Source: UBA11164 sp002420085
Lineage (GTDB): Bacteria > Pseudomonadota > Gammaproteobacteria > Xanthomonadales > Xanthomonadaceae
DNA length: 24,242 nt
NCBI GenBank assembly: GCA_031976395.1
Contig: DALYLJ010000032.1
Coordinates: forward strand, 1-24,242
Direction of reading: 5' to 3'
The notes under the pieces were generated by a model. It was not told the DNA's origin. It saw only the letters and a list, made by a program, of their open reading frames with translations, and ran no database searches. The position numbers and the translations under genes were made by a program. Shown one piece after another: positions 13,946 through 21,017 of this stretch (within the stretch, counting starts at the first letter, position 1; each line of letters starts with the position of its first letter).

Positions 13946-16123
13946 ATGAATCGTCTCGCCGATGAAACCAGCCTTTACTTGCGCCAGCATGCCGACAATC
14001 CTGTGGACTGGTGGCCCTGGTGCGATGCCGCCTTCGCCGAGGCCGAACGCAGCGGCCGACTGGTGCTGCTGTCGATCGGCTACTCGGCCTGCCATTGGTG
14101 CCATGTCATGGCCCATGAGAGTTTCGAGGACGCCGACACCGCCGAGGTCATGAACCGGCTGTTCGTCAACATCAAGGTCGATCGCGAGGAACGGCCCGAC
14201 CTCGACCGGATCTACCAGGCCGCCCACCAGGCCCTGGCCGGACGCGGCGGCGGCTGGCCGCTGACGGTGTTTCTGGAGCCGCGCGAACGTCTGCCAGTGT
14301 TCACCGGCACCTACTTCCCACCGCGCCCCCGACATGGCCTGCCGGCCTTCGTCGATGTGCTGGAGCGGGTGCCGGCCTGGGCGGCCGCACACCCGGATGA
14401 ATTGGACCGGCAGACCAAGGCCCTGTGCGACCACCTGCTGCGCCTCGACAGCGGCGGGACGGCCGGCGGATCGTCAGCCTCCGATCGACTCGACCGCAGG
14501 CCGATCGAGGTGGCGCTCGATGCCTTGGAGGCCGCCTTCGACCCGATCTGGGGTGGCTTCGGACGTGCGCCCAAGTTTCCGCACACCGGCGACATCGCCC
14601 TGCTGCTCGACCAGGCCGAGCGGCCACTCGATCCGAACCGCGCAGACACCTGTCGGGACATGGCCCTGCTGAGCCTGCGCCGGATGGCCGAGGGAGGCAT
14701 CCATGACCAGATCGGCGGCGGCTTCTGTCGCTACAGCGTCGATGGCCGCTGGGAAATCCCGCACTTCGAGAAGATGCTGTACGACAACGCCCTGCTGCTG
14801 CCGTTGTACGCTCGCGCCGCAGCCAGCACCGGTGAGCGGGTCTTCCTCGACGCCGCCGAGGGCATCGTGACCTGGCTGGCACGGGAAATGACGGCCGACG
14901 GGGGTGGTTATTGCGCCGCACTGGATGCCGACAGCGACACCGGCAGCGGTCACAGCGAAGAAGGTGCCTTCTATCTCTGGACCCCGGACGAATTCGAGGC
15001 TGCCCTGGCTGGCGAGGGTGGCTCCGACACGACCGATCTGGCCATGGCCTGGCTCGGCCTCGACCGGCCGGCCAATTTCGAGGGCCGCCAGTGGAACCCG
15101 ATCGCCGCCCGCACACCGGAGCAACTGGCGCGCCGCTGGACCAGCGGCGCCGAGCCAGCACCTGCCGATGGCGCGACCGAGGCAATCACCGTTCGGCTGC
15201 TGGCTATTCGCCAACGCCTGCTGCATGCACGCGAACGGCGTCCGCGCCCCAGTCGGGACGACAAGCGGCTGACCGCCTGGAACGCCCTGCTGGCCAGCGG
15301 TCTGAGTCAAGCCGCACTGGCCCTGGATCGGCCGGAGTGGGCCGAACGTGCGCTGGCCGTGCTCGACTGCCTGCACGCCACGGTCTGGTGCGCGGGCCGC
15401 CTGCATGCCAGCTTCCAGGGCGGTCAGGCGCGGTTTCCGGCCTATCTCGACGACCACGCCAGCCTGATCGAAGCCCTGCTCGACAGCCTGGCCCTGCCGG
15501 CACTCGGCGTCGGCACACCGGAATCCGGCCGCGCTCGATTGGCCTGGGCGGTCGAATTGGGCCAGTGCCTGCTGACCGACTTCGAGGATCGCACCGAGGG
15601 CGGATTCCGCTTTGCCGCCGCCCATCACCGCAATCCGCTGACCAGCCCGCGCCCGTGGTTCGACGAGGCTACCCCGAGCGGTAACGGCATCGCCGCCCGC
15701 ACGCTGCGCCGATTGGCGGCATTGACCGGCGAAAGCCGCTTCCTGAGTGCCGCCGAACGCACCCTCCAGGCCGGCCTGGGGCCGGTGTCCCGCTACCCAC
15801 AGGCCAGCGCCACCCTGATCGCCGCGCTCGACCACTGGCTGCGGCCGCCGGTGCAGGTCACCATCCGTGCAGCGGCCGACACCCTGGCCGACTGGCAGTC
15901 GGCCGCACGCGCCTGCCGGCACGCCGACCTGGGCCGAAACGGTCGGGGCCGAAGCGATCGGGGCCGAATCAACCTGGGCCGAACCCATCTGGATCTGGTC
16001 TTCCTGCCCGCCGAGCCGAACCAGCCCGGCTCCGCCATCCTGTGCGTCGGCAACCACTGCCTGGCACCGATCAGCGATCCCGAGCGATTGCCGGAGGCGC
16101 TGCGCGCGGCGCTCGGGGAGTGA
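13946..16123 (+). CDS. DUF255 thioredoxin-fold protein (YyaL/spermatogenesis-associated 20 family)
   Basis: A 725-residue cytosolic protein of a widely conserved family with no settled biochemical role. The N-terminal thioredoxin-like DUF255 domain (about 1-165) has the family signature RLADETSLYLRQHADNPVDW and a CxxC site, C49-H-W-C52, in SIGYSACHWCHVMAHESF. The rest is an alpha/alpha-toroid region like glycoside hydrolases and N-acylglucosamine epimerases, with LYDNALLLPLYA, DADSDT and EGAFYLWT segments typical of the family. The ATG at 13946 begins exactly at the conserved N-terminus; the open frame upstream covers intergenic DNA. Near the C-terminus a 15-bp tandem repeat inserts an Arg/Gly-rich stretch. 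It diverges from the phosphodiesterase gene and converges with terC. Confidence 0.93.
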   Translation: MNRLADETSLYLRQHADNPVDWWPWCDAAFAEAERSGRLVLLSIGYSACHWCHVMAHESFEDADTAEVMNRLFVNIKVDREERPDLDRIYQAAHQALAGRGGGWPLTVFLEPRERLPVFTGTYFPPRPRHGLPAFVDVLERVPAWAAAHPDELDRQTKALCDHLLRLDSGGTAGGSSASDRLDRRPIEVALDALEAAFDPIWGGFGRAPKFPHTGDIALLLDQAERPLDPNRADTCRDMALLSLRRMAEGGIHDQIGGGFCRYSVDGRWEIPHFEKMLYDNALLLPLYARAAASTGERVFLDAAEGIVTWLAREMTADGGGYCAALDADSDTGSGHSEEGAFYLWTPDEFEAALAGEGGSDTTDLAMAWLGLDRPANFEGRQWNPIAARTPEQLARRWTSGAEPAPADGATEAITVRLLAIRQRLLHARERRPRPSRDDKRLTAWNALLASGLSQAALALDRPEWAERALAVLDCLHATVWCAGRLHASFQGGQARFPAYLDDHASLIEALLDSLALPALGVGTPESGRARLAWAVELGQCLLTDFEDRTEGGFRFAAAHHRNPLTSPRPWFDEATPSGNGIAARTLRRLAALTGESRFLSAAERTLQAGLGPVSRYPQASATLIAALDHWLRPPVQVTIRAAADTLADWQSAARACRHADLGRNGRGRSDRGRINLGRTHLDLVFLPAEPNQPGSAILCVGNHCLAPISDPERLPEALRAALGE
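15931..15990 (+). repeat. Four-unit 15-bp tandem repeat inside the DUF255 gene
   Basis: Four consecutive 15-base units each begin with GGGCCGAA (15931, 15946, 15961, 15976), and the last seven bases vary. The first two units are nearly identical. The period is a multiple of three, so the protein gains a five-residue repeat of the form (R/L)GRxx: units GRNGR, GRSDR, GRINL and GRTHL. It lies between the last toroid helices and a predicted strand (LDLVFLPAE), probably as a surface loop. Confidence 0.8.
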
Positions 16124-16127
16124 TACG

Positions 16128-16144
16128 GTCGGCGCGAGGCCGAC
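16128..16144. terminator. Short hairpin between convergent DUF255 and terC genes
   Basis: GTCGGC (16128-16133) and GCCGAC (16139-16144) form a 6-bp GC-rich stem with loop GCGAG, starting four bases after the DUF255 stop and ending nine bases before the terC stop. Position suggests a bidirectional terminator, but there is no T tract on either side, so confidence is low. Confidence 0.3.
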
Positions 16145-16153
16145 GGGTTCCGA

Positions 16154-16885
16154 TCAACCACCGCTCCGGCGAGCGGCATTGCGCCGGGCCAGGATGTTCA
16201 AGGTCTCGACCCCGGCCGAGAAGGCCATCGCGAAATAGACGAACCGGCGATCGAGGTGGAACTCGAAGCCATCGGCGATCAGCGCCACCGCCACCAGGAT
16301 CAGAAATGACAGTGCCAGCATGCGCACAGTCGGATGGCGATCGATGAATTCACCGATCGCATCCGAGGCCAGCACCATCAAGGCGATGGCAATCAGGATC
16401 GCCGCCACCATCACCGGCACCTGACGGGCCATGCCGACCGCCGTGATCACCGAATCGATCGAGAACACGATGTCGATCACTGCGATCTGGGCGATGATCA
16501 GCAGGAATCCAGCCCGACCGGCGGCCTTGGCGACCGCCGCATCCGATGGCGCGCCCTCGACCTGGTCGTGGATCTCCATCGTGCCCTTGACCAGCAGGAA
16601 AAGACCGCCGGCGATCAGCACCGCATCGCGGATCGAAAAACTCTGCCCGAACAGATCGAACAGCTTGGCCTCCATCCGCGACAGGTGGACCAGGAACAGC
16701 AGCAGGGCGATCCGGGTCAGGGCGGCCAGGGCCAGGCCGAAACGGCGCGCCGCCGAACGCTTCTCCGGCGGCAGTTTGGCGACCAGAATCGAAATGAACA
16801 GCAGATTGTCCACCCCGAGCACGATCTCCAGGGTGGTCAGGGTGATCAGGGCAGCCCAGATCTCGGGGTCGAACAGCCAGGCCAT
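16154..16885 (-). CDS. TerC family integral membrane protein
   Basis: A 243-residue inner-membrane protein of the TerC family, whose members are linked to tellurite resistance and, in several bacteria, to export or insertion of manganese. There are about seven hydrophobic segments. Both signature acidic motifs are present: LEIVLGVDNLLFI (19-31, with E20 and D26) and IDIVFSIDSVITAVGM (137-152, with D138 and D144). These pseudo-symmetric motifs probably form a metal site in the membrane. The ATG at 16885 is 21 bases after the dgkA stop, making this the third gene of the gcvPB-dgkA-terC set. No yybP-ykoY-like leader fits in that short gap. The family is clear; the substrate cannot be told from sequence. 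Confidence 0.9.
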   Translation of the reverse strand: MAWLFDPEIWAALITLTTLEIVLGVDNLLFISILVAKLPPEKRSAARRFGLALAALTRIALLLFLVHLSRMEAKLFDLFGQSFSIRDAVLIAGGLFLLVKGTMEIHDQVEGAPSDAAVAKAAGRAGFLLIIAQIAVIDIVFSIDSVITAVGMARQVPVMVAAILIAIALMVLASDAIGEFIDRHPTVRMLALSFLILVAVALIADGFEFHLDRRFVYFAMAFSAGVETLNILARRNAARRSGG

Positions 16886-16906
16886 GGTCGTGGTTGTCCC
16901 GGGCGA

Positions 16907-17293
16907 TCAGAACGGCAGGCGCGGCCAGAGGATCAAGCCCCAGCACAGGCCGACATTGAGCATCAGCACGGCCACCGCCGCCGAGCCCATGTCCTTGGCC
17001 ATGCCGGCCAGTTCGTGCTGTTCCGGCCCGTAGCGCTCGATCACCGCCTCGATCGCGGAATTCAGCAATTCGGCGGCGAGCACCAGCAGCAGGCTGCCGA
17101 CCAGCAGAATCTTCTCGATCGCGCCCTCGCCCAGCCACAGCCCGAGCGGCCCGAACACCGCGAACAGATAGACTTCCAGCCGAAACGAGGACTCCACCCG
17201 CCAAGCGGCGAGGATCCCCTGCCAGGACCACTTGGCCGCCCGCAGCACCTCGGCCGGCCCGCGCGGAGCGATCGAATGCTTGCCGTCAGCCAT
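16907..17293 (-). CDS. dgkA: Diacylglycerol kinase DgkA
   Basis: A small trimeric inner-membrane enzyme that phosphorylates diacylglycerol to phosphatidic acid, recycling lipid left over from periplasmic glucan or LPS modification. The 128-residue product (E. coli 122) has an N-terminal amphipathic helix, three membrane helices and the family signature AELLNSAIEAVIERYGPEQH followed by ELAGMAKDMGSAAV. E75 and E82, with N78, correspond to active-site residues, and K100/D101 are conserved. The ATG at 17293 lies one base after the gcvPB stop, so translation is probably coupled. Nothing is missing from the active site. Confidence 0.95.
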   Translation of the reverse strand: MADGKHSIAPRGPAEVLRAAKWSWQGILAAWRVESSFRLEVYLFAVFGPLGLWLGEGAIEKILLVGSLLLVLAAELLNSAIEAVIERYGPEQHELAGMAKDMGSAAVAVLMLNVGLCWGLILWPRLPF

Positions 17294-17294
17294 G

Positions 17295-18797
17295 TCAGGA
17301 TGCGCGGTAGGCGAGGTCGAGATCGCGTGCCGCCTTCACGTCATCGAGTCGGCGCACCGGCGTGCTGTAGGGCGCGCCCTTCATGCGCTCAGGATCGCGC
17401 AGTGCGTCTTCCAGCAATTGCCGCATGACCTCGACGAAACGGTCCAGGGTCTCCTTGCTCTCGGTCTCGGTCGGCTCGATCAGCAGGCACTCGGGCACCA
17501 GCAGCGGGAAGTAGTTGGTCGGCGCATGGATGCCGTGGTCGAGCAGGGCCTTGGAGAAGTCGAGCGCCGTCACGCCGCTGGCCTTTTTCTGCGGCTGCAC
17601 GGTGACGATGAACTCGTGACTGGCACGGCGTTCCGGATAAGCCAGGGTGAAACCGACCTCGGCCAGGCGCCGGGCCAGGTAGTTGGCATTCAGGGTCGCG
17701 AACTCGGCCACCCGGCGCATGCCGGCACGGCCCAGCAGGCGGGCGTAGACGTAGGCGCGCAGCAGCACACCGGCATTGCCGGCGAAGGTCGAGAGCCGGC
17801 CGATCGACAGCGGCCGATCGCGCGCCTCCAGCAGCCGGAATCGATGCGCCGGAGTCGGCGCAGCCGCAGCAGCGGCCGCCGCCTCGACCGCGACCCGCTC
17901 GACGATCGGGATCGGCAGGAACGGCGCCAGTCGCTCGGACACGCCGACCGCTCCGGCACCGGGACCGCCACCGCCATGCGGGGTCGAGAAGGTCTTGTGC
18001 AGGTTCATGTGGATGGCATCGAAGCCCATGTCGCCCGGCCGCACCCGACCGAGGATGGCATTGAGGTTGGCCCCGTCGTAATAAAGCAGGCCGCCGGCCG
18101 CATGAACCATGGCGGCGATCTCGCAGATGCCACGCTCGAACACGCCGATCGTGCTGGGATTGGTGAGCATGATGCCGGCGGTCTTCGGACCGAGCACGCC
18201 ACGCAGCGCCTCGACATCGACATCACCGTTGTCGAGAGTTGGAATCTCGCGGACCACGCAGCCGCACATGGTCGCGGTCGCTGGATTGGTGCCGTGGGCG
18301 GCATCGGGAACGATGATCTCGTTGCGCTGATGGTCGCCACGCTGACGGTGATAGGCCATGATCATCGCGACCCCGGCGAATTCGCCCTGGGCACCGGCCA
18401 TCGGGGTCAGCGAGACACCGCCCTTCATGCCAGTCACCTCGGCCAGCATCTCCTGCAATTCCCACATGCAGGACAGAAATCCTTGCGACAGGGCTTCCGG
18501 CGCACTCGGATGGCGGTTGAGGAAACCCGGCAGCATCGCCAGCGAGTGGCAGGCGCGCGGGTTGTACTTCATCGTGCAGGAACCGAGCGGATAGAAATTC
18601 GTGTCGATCGAGAAATTCTTCCGACTCAGATTGGTGTAGTGACGAACTACCTGAAGTTCGGACACCTCGGGCAAGCCGATCGGTGTGCTGCGCAGCAACG
18701 CAGCGGGCAGATCGTCCGGCGCCTCGATCGGCATCGGTAACTGCGCAGCCGCAGCGCGGCCGGGTTGGGATTGCTGGAAGATCAGCATGGCTGGCAT
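17295..18797 (-). CDS. gcvPB: Glycine dehydrogenase (decarboxylating) subunit 2, GcvPB
   Basis: The PLP-carrying half of a two-subunit P protein of the glycine cleavage system, which decarboxylates glycine and passes the aminomethyl group to the lipoyl H protein. The 500-residue product has LGSCTMKYNP, PDAAHGTNPATA, the cofactor lysine K268 in NLHKTFSTPHGGGGPG, and LIEPTETESKETLD near the end. A run of eight alanines (306-313, mixed GCN codons) sits in a variable loop. The ATG at 18797 is used here; ATG 18788, three codons in, gives the more usual opening MLIFQQSQPGR and has GGA seven bases away. The partner gcvPA is not adjacent: upstream is a divergent cyclase gene. No glycine riboswitch can fit between the start and the dyad 24 bases upstream. 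Confidence 0.94.
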   Translation of the reverse strand: MPAMLIFQQSQPGRAAAAQLPMPIEAPDDLPAALLRSTPIGLPEVSELQVVRHYTNLSRKNFSIDTNFYPLGSCTMKYNPRACHSLAMLPGFLNRHPSAPEALSQGFLSCMWELQEMLAEVTGMKGGVSLTPMAGAQGEFAGVAMIMAYHRQRGDHQRNEIIVPDAAHGTNPATATMCGCVVREIPTLDNGDVDVEALRGVLGPKTAGIMLTNPSTIGVFERGICEIAAMVHAAGGLLYYDGANLNAILGRVRPGDMGFDAIHMNLHKTFSTPHGGGGPGAGAVGVSERLAPFLPIPIVERVAVEAAAAAAAAPTPAHRFRLLEARDRPLSIGRLSTFAGNAGVLLRAYVYARLLGRAGMRRVAEFATLNANYLARRLAEVGFTLAYPERRASHEFIVTVQPQKKASGVTALDFSKALLDHGIHAPTNYFPLLVPECLLIEPTETESKETLDRFVEVMRQLLEDALRDPERMKGAPYSTPVRRLDDVKAARDLDLAYRAS

Positions 18798-18992
18798 CCG
18801 AGTTCAGAAACGCGCCGGGAGGTCGCTATTCTGCCATAGCGACCGTTGGTCACGGCGCTGGCACCGGCCCGTGGCCCTTGGTTTTCCCGCCGGAGCGCAC
18901 ATTTTCGCCTTGAACCCAACCGCCGCAGCACTGCCCGCACACGGAAGGCGCATGGACGATCGACCCGACCCCACCGGAGCACTGGTCCACGA
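18798..18992. promoter_or_regulatory. Divergent intergenic region gcvPB / diguanylate cyclase
   Basis: The largest gene-free stretch of the window (195 bases). It contains the perfect dyad at 18821-18844 close to gcvPB. An AT-richer patch (CACATTTTCG near 18897) with TTGGTT 17 bases before it is a poor match to a plus-strand promoter. The cyclase frame is open through most of this region, but the residues encoded are Arg-rich and unlike a PAS N-terminus. Confidence 0.4.
18821..18844. repeat. Perfect 8-8-8 inverted repeat between gcvPB and the cyclase gene
   Basis: GGTCGCTA (18821-18828) and its exact reverse complement TAGCGACC (18837-18844) flank eight bases, TTCTGCCA. The centre is about 35 bases upstream of the gcvPB ATG, where an operator for a dimeric regulator would act. 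On the gcvPB strand it contains CAGAAT, a weak -10-like sequence. There is no T tract, so a terminator is unlikely. Confidence 0.55.
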
Positions 18993-19922
18993 ATGCCACC
19001 ACTCGATCTGCCTCGCACCGCCAGCGCCCTGCTCGCCGCCCTGCCGGATGGCCTGCTGCTGATCGGCCCGGACCACCGGATCGTCTACGCCAATGCCATG
19101 GCCGAGCGACTGTTCGGCTACCCACCCGGCGCATTGCTGGATGCTCCGCTGGAACGGCTGATTCCGGAACGCTACCGGGCCGGCCATCCCGAGCGCAGCC
19201 GGGCCTTCATCGAGCATCACGATACCCGTTCGATGGGAACACGGCCGGTGTTGCATGCCCTGGCCGCCGATGGCCGCGAATTTCCGGTCTCGATCGCAAT
19301 CTCCGCACTCGACCTCGACGGCATCCGCTACGGAATCGCCAGCATCCGCGATGCCCGCAACGTCAACCAGCACCTCGACGATGCCCGCCGACGGATCGAG
19401 ACCGATGCCCTGACCGGCGCCGGCAATCGGGTCGCCCTGATCCGGACGGCCAGCACCCGAATCGCCGAGCATCAGCCATTCGCCCTGCTGTTCATCGACC
19501 TCAACGGCTTCAAGCCACTCAACGACCAGCACGGCCACCGGGCCGGCGACCGAGTGCTGATCGAAGCCGTGCGTCGAATCGAGTCGGCGAGTCGGATCGG
19601 CGACCTGCTGGCGCGGGTCGGTGGCGACGAATTCGTCCTGCTCCTGGCTGACCTGGACGACCCGAACGGCCTGGCCCAGCGTGCCCAGCGTCTGGCCGAC
19701 CTGATCGCCCGCCCGATCGACTTCGAGGGCCACCGCATGACGGTCACGGCGGCCTTCAGCGGTGCCCTGTACCCGCGCAACGGCACCGACATCGAGACCT
19801 TGCTGGCCCGTGCCGATGCCGCCATGTATGACGCCAAGCACGGCAATCGGGCATTCGCGATCGCCAACGATGACCTCGGCCGGAACAGCCCGAGCGTCGA
19901 AGCCGACGTCCTGACCAACTGA
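18993..19922 (+). CDS. PAS-GGDEF diguanylate cyclase
   Basis: A 309-residue soluble protein that probably makes cyclic di-GMP from two GTP. A PAS sensor domain (about 12-120; LPDGLLLIGPDHRIVYAN and AERLFGY are typical) is followed by a short helical linker and a GGDEF domain (about 135-290). The active-site motif is intact as GGDEF (210-214). The allosteric product-inhibition I-site RxxD is present as RIGD (201-204), five residues before it, as in well-studied cyclases. FIDLNGFKPLNDQHGH carries the metal and guanine-binding residues. The ATG at 18993 starts just before PAS homology; no strong Shine-Dalgarno is seen, and the frame is open to 18846. It converges with the isoaspartyl peptidase gene with six bases between them. 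Confidence 0.9.
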   Translation: MPPLDLPRTASALLAALPDGLLLIGPDHRIVYANAMAERLFGYPPGALLDAPLERLIPERYRAGHPERSRAFIEHHDTRSMGTRPVLHALAADGREFPVSIAISALDLDGIRYGIASIRDARNVNQHLDDARRRIETDALTGAGNRVALIRTASTRIAEHQPFALLFIDLNGFKPLNDQHGHRAGDRVLIEAVRRIESASRIGDLLARVGGDEFVLLLADLDDPNGLAQRAQRLADLIARPIDFEGHRMTVTAAFSGALYPRNGTDIETLLARADAAMYDAKHGNRAFAIANDDLGRNSPSVEADVLTN

Positions 19923-19928
19923 GCCGGC

Positions 19929-20915
19929 CTATTCGGCCGCGAAGATCGCCGTGCCGCGTGATCCGTCAGTGTTGATCCAACCGCGATACATGCCAGCGGT
20001 ATTGAACGGCATGGCGATCCGCCCCTGGCCATCCATCGCGATCACCCCACCGTCGCCACCGAGTTCCGGCAGGCGATCCAGGATCACCGACTCGGCCGCA
20101 CGATCGAGCGACTCACCGCGATAGCTGAAACGGGCACAGATGTCGTGGGCGACGTTGAGACGGATGAAATACTCGCCCCAACCGGTCGCCGAAACGGCAC
20201 AGCCGGCATCGGCCCAGGTACCGGCACCGATGATCGGCGCATCGCCGACCCGACCCCAGCGCTTGTTGGTCATGCCGCCGGTCGAGGTCGCCGCCGCCAG
20301 ACGCCCCTGTCGGTCCAGTGCCACCGCACCGACCGTACCGAAGTAGGCATCGGCGGCCACATCGGCCTGGGCTGCCTCACGCGCACGGGCCGCTTCGAGT
20401 TGCTGCCAGCGCTCCTCGGTGCGGAAATACGCCGGATCGACCATTTCGATGCCATGCATCTGTCCGAACTGCTCGGCCCCCTCGCCGATCAGCATCACGT
20501 GTGGGCTGTGCTCCATCACTGCACGCGCCAGACGCACCGGATTCCGGACCCGGTGGACACCGGCCACACTGCCGGCTGCCTGGCGACTGCCATCCATGAT
20601 CGCCGCATCGAGTTCGTTGATGCCCTCGGCGTTGAACACCGCACCCTTGCCGGCATTGAAGTGCGGCGAATCCTCCAGCACCACCACCGCCGCGCTGACC
20701 GCATCCAGCGCACTGCCTCCCGAAGCCAGCACGGCATGGCCGGCATCCAGGGCACGATCGAGATCCGCCCGGATCGCCGACTCGCGCTCGGGCGTCAGCG
20801 CCTCGCGGCTGATCGTGCCGGCACCGCCGTGGATGACCAGGGCGATCGGCGGCTCATTGGCAGCCGCCGACAGCGAAACCGCAAACAACAGGCAGACAAC
20901 GGCAGGCAGGCGCAT
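19929..20915 (-). CDS. iaaA: Secreted isoaspartyl peptidase / plant-type L-asparaginase (Ntn hydrolase)
   Basis: An N-terminal nucleophile hydrolase that removes isoaspartyl residues from dipeptides and can hydrolyse asparagine. The precursor is 328 residues and should cut itself before Thr194 (G-T in YFGTVGAVALD), leaving that threonine as nucleophile. STGGMTNKRWGRVGD, ATGWGEYFIR and PFNTAGMYRGW match E. coli IaaA segments. Unlike the family's usual cytosolic form, it opens with a signal peptide (MRLPAVVCLLFAVSLSAAAN), pointing to the periplasm. The ATG at 20915 is chosen because GGAG lies seven bases upstream (20923-20926) and the signal peptide starts there; the frame is open 23 codons further. 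It is alone on its strand, 102 bases downstream of the efflux permease gene. Confidence 0.92.
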   Translation of the reverse strand: MRLPAVVCLLFAVSLSAAANEPPIALVIHGGAGTISREALTPERESAIRADLDRALDAGHAVLASGGSALDAVSAAVVVLEDSPHFNAGKGAVFNAEGINELDAAIMDGSRQAAGSVAGVHRVRNPVRLARAVMEHSPHVMLIGEGAEQFGQMHGIEMVDPAYFRTEERWQQLEAARAREAAQADVAADAYFGTVGAVALDRQGRLAAATSTGGMTNKRWGRVGDAPIIGAGTWADAGCAVSATGWGEYFIRLNVAHDICARFSYRGESLDRAAESVILDRLPELGGDGGVIAMDGQGRIAMPFNTAGMYRGWINTDGSRGTAIFAAE

Positions 20916-20967
20916 CGCGATGCTCCACGCAGGACATGAACCGGCAAGGATAGCGCAGCCGATCGCA

Positions 20968-20985
20968 GATGCCGGCACGGGCATC
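20968..20985. repeat. Short inverted repeat downstream of the efflux operon
   Basis: GATGCC (20968-20973) and GGCATC (20980-20985) flank six bases in the gap between the permease stop and the peptidase gene. It could be a weak terminator for the efflux operon on the minus strand, but no T tract follows. Confidence 0.25.
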
Positions 20986-21017
20986 GGAAATGGCGAAACG
21001 CGATCACCCGCCAGCGG

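Noticed and set aside
14474..16057. 527-codon open frame antisense to the DUF255 gene
   Set aside because: Complete overlap with a family-matched gene; no motif in the product.
18798..18992. Glycine riboswitch before gcvPB
   Set aside because: The dyad is only 24 bases from the ATG and I see no paired aptamer-like helices on the minus strand; the gap looks like a plain promoter region.
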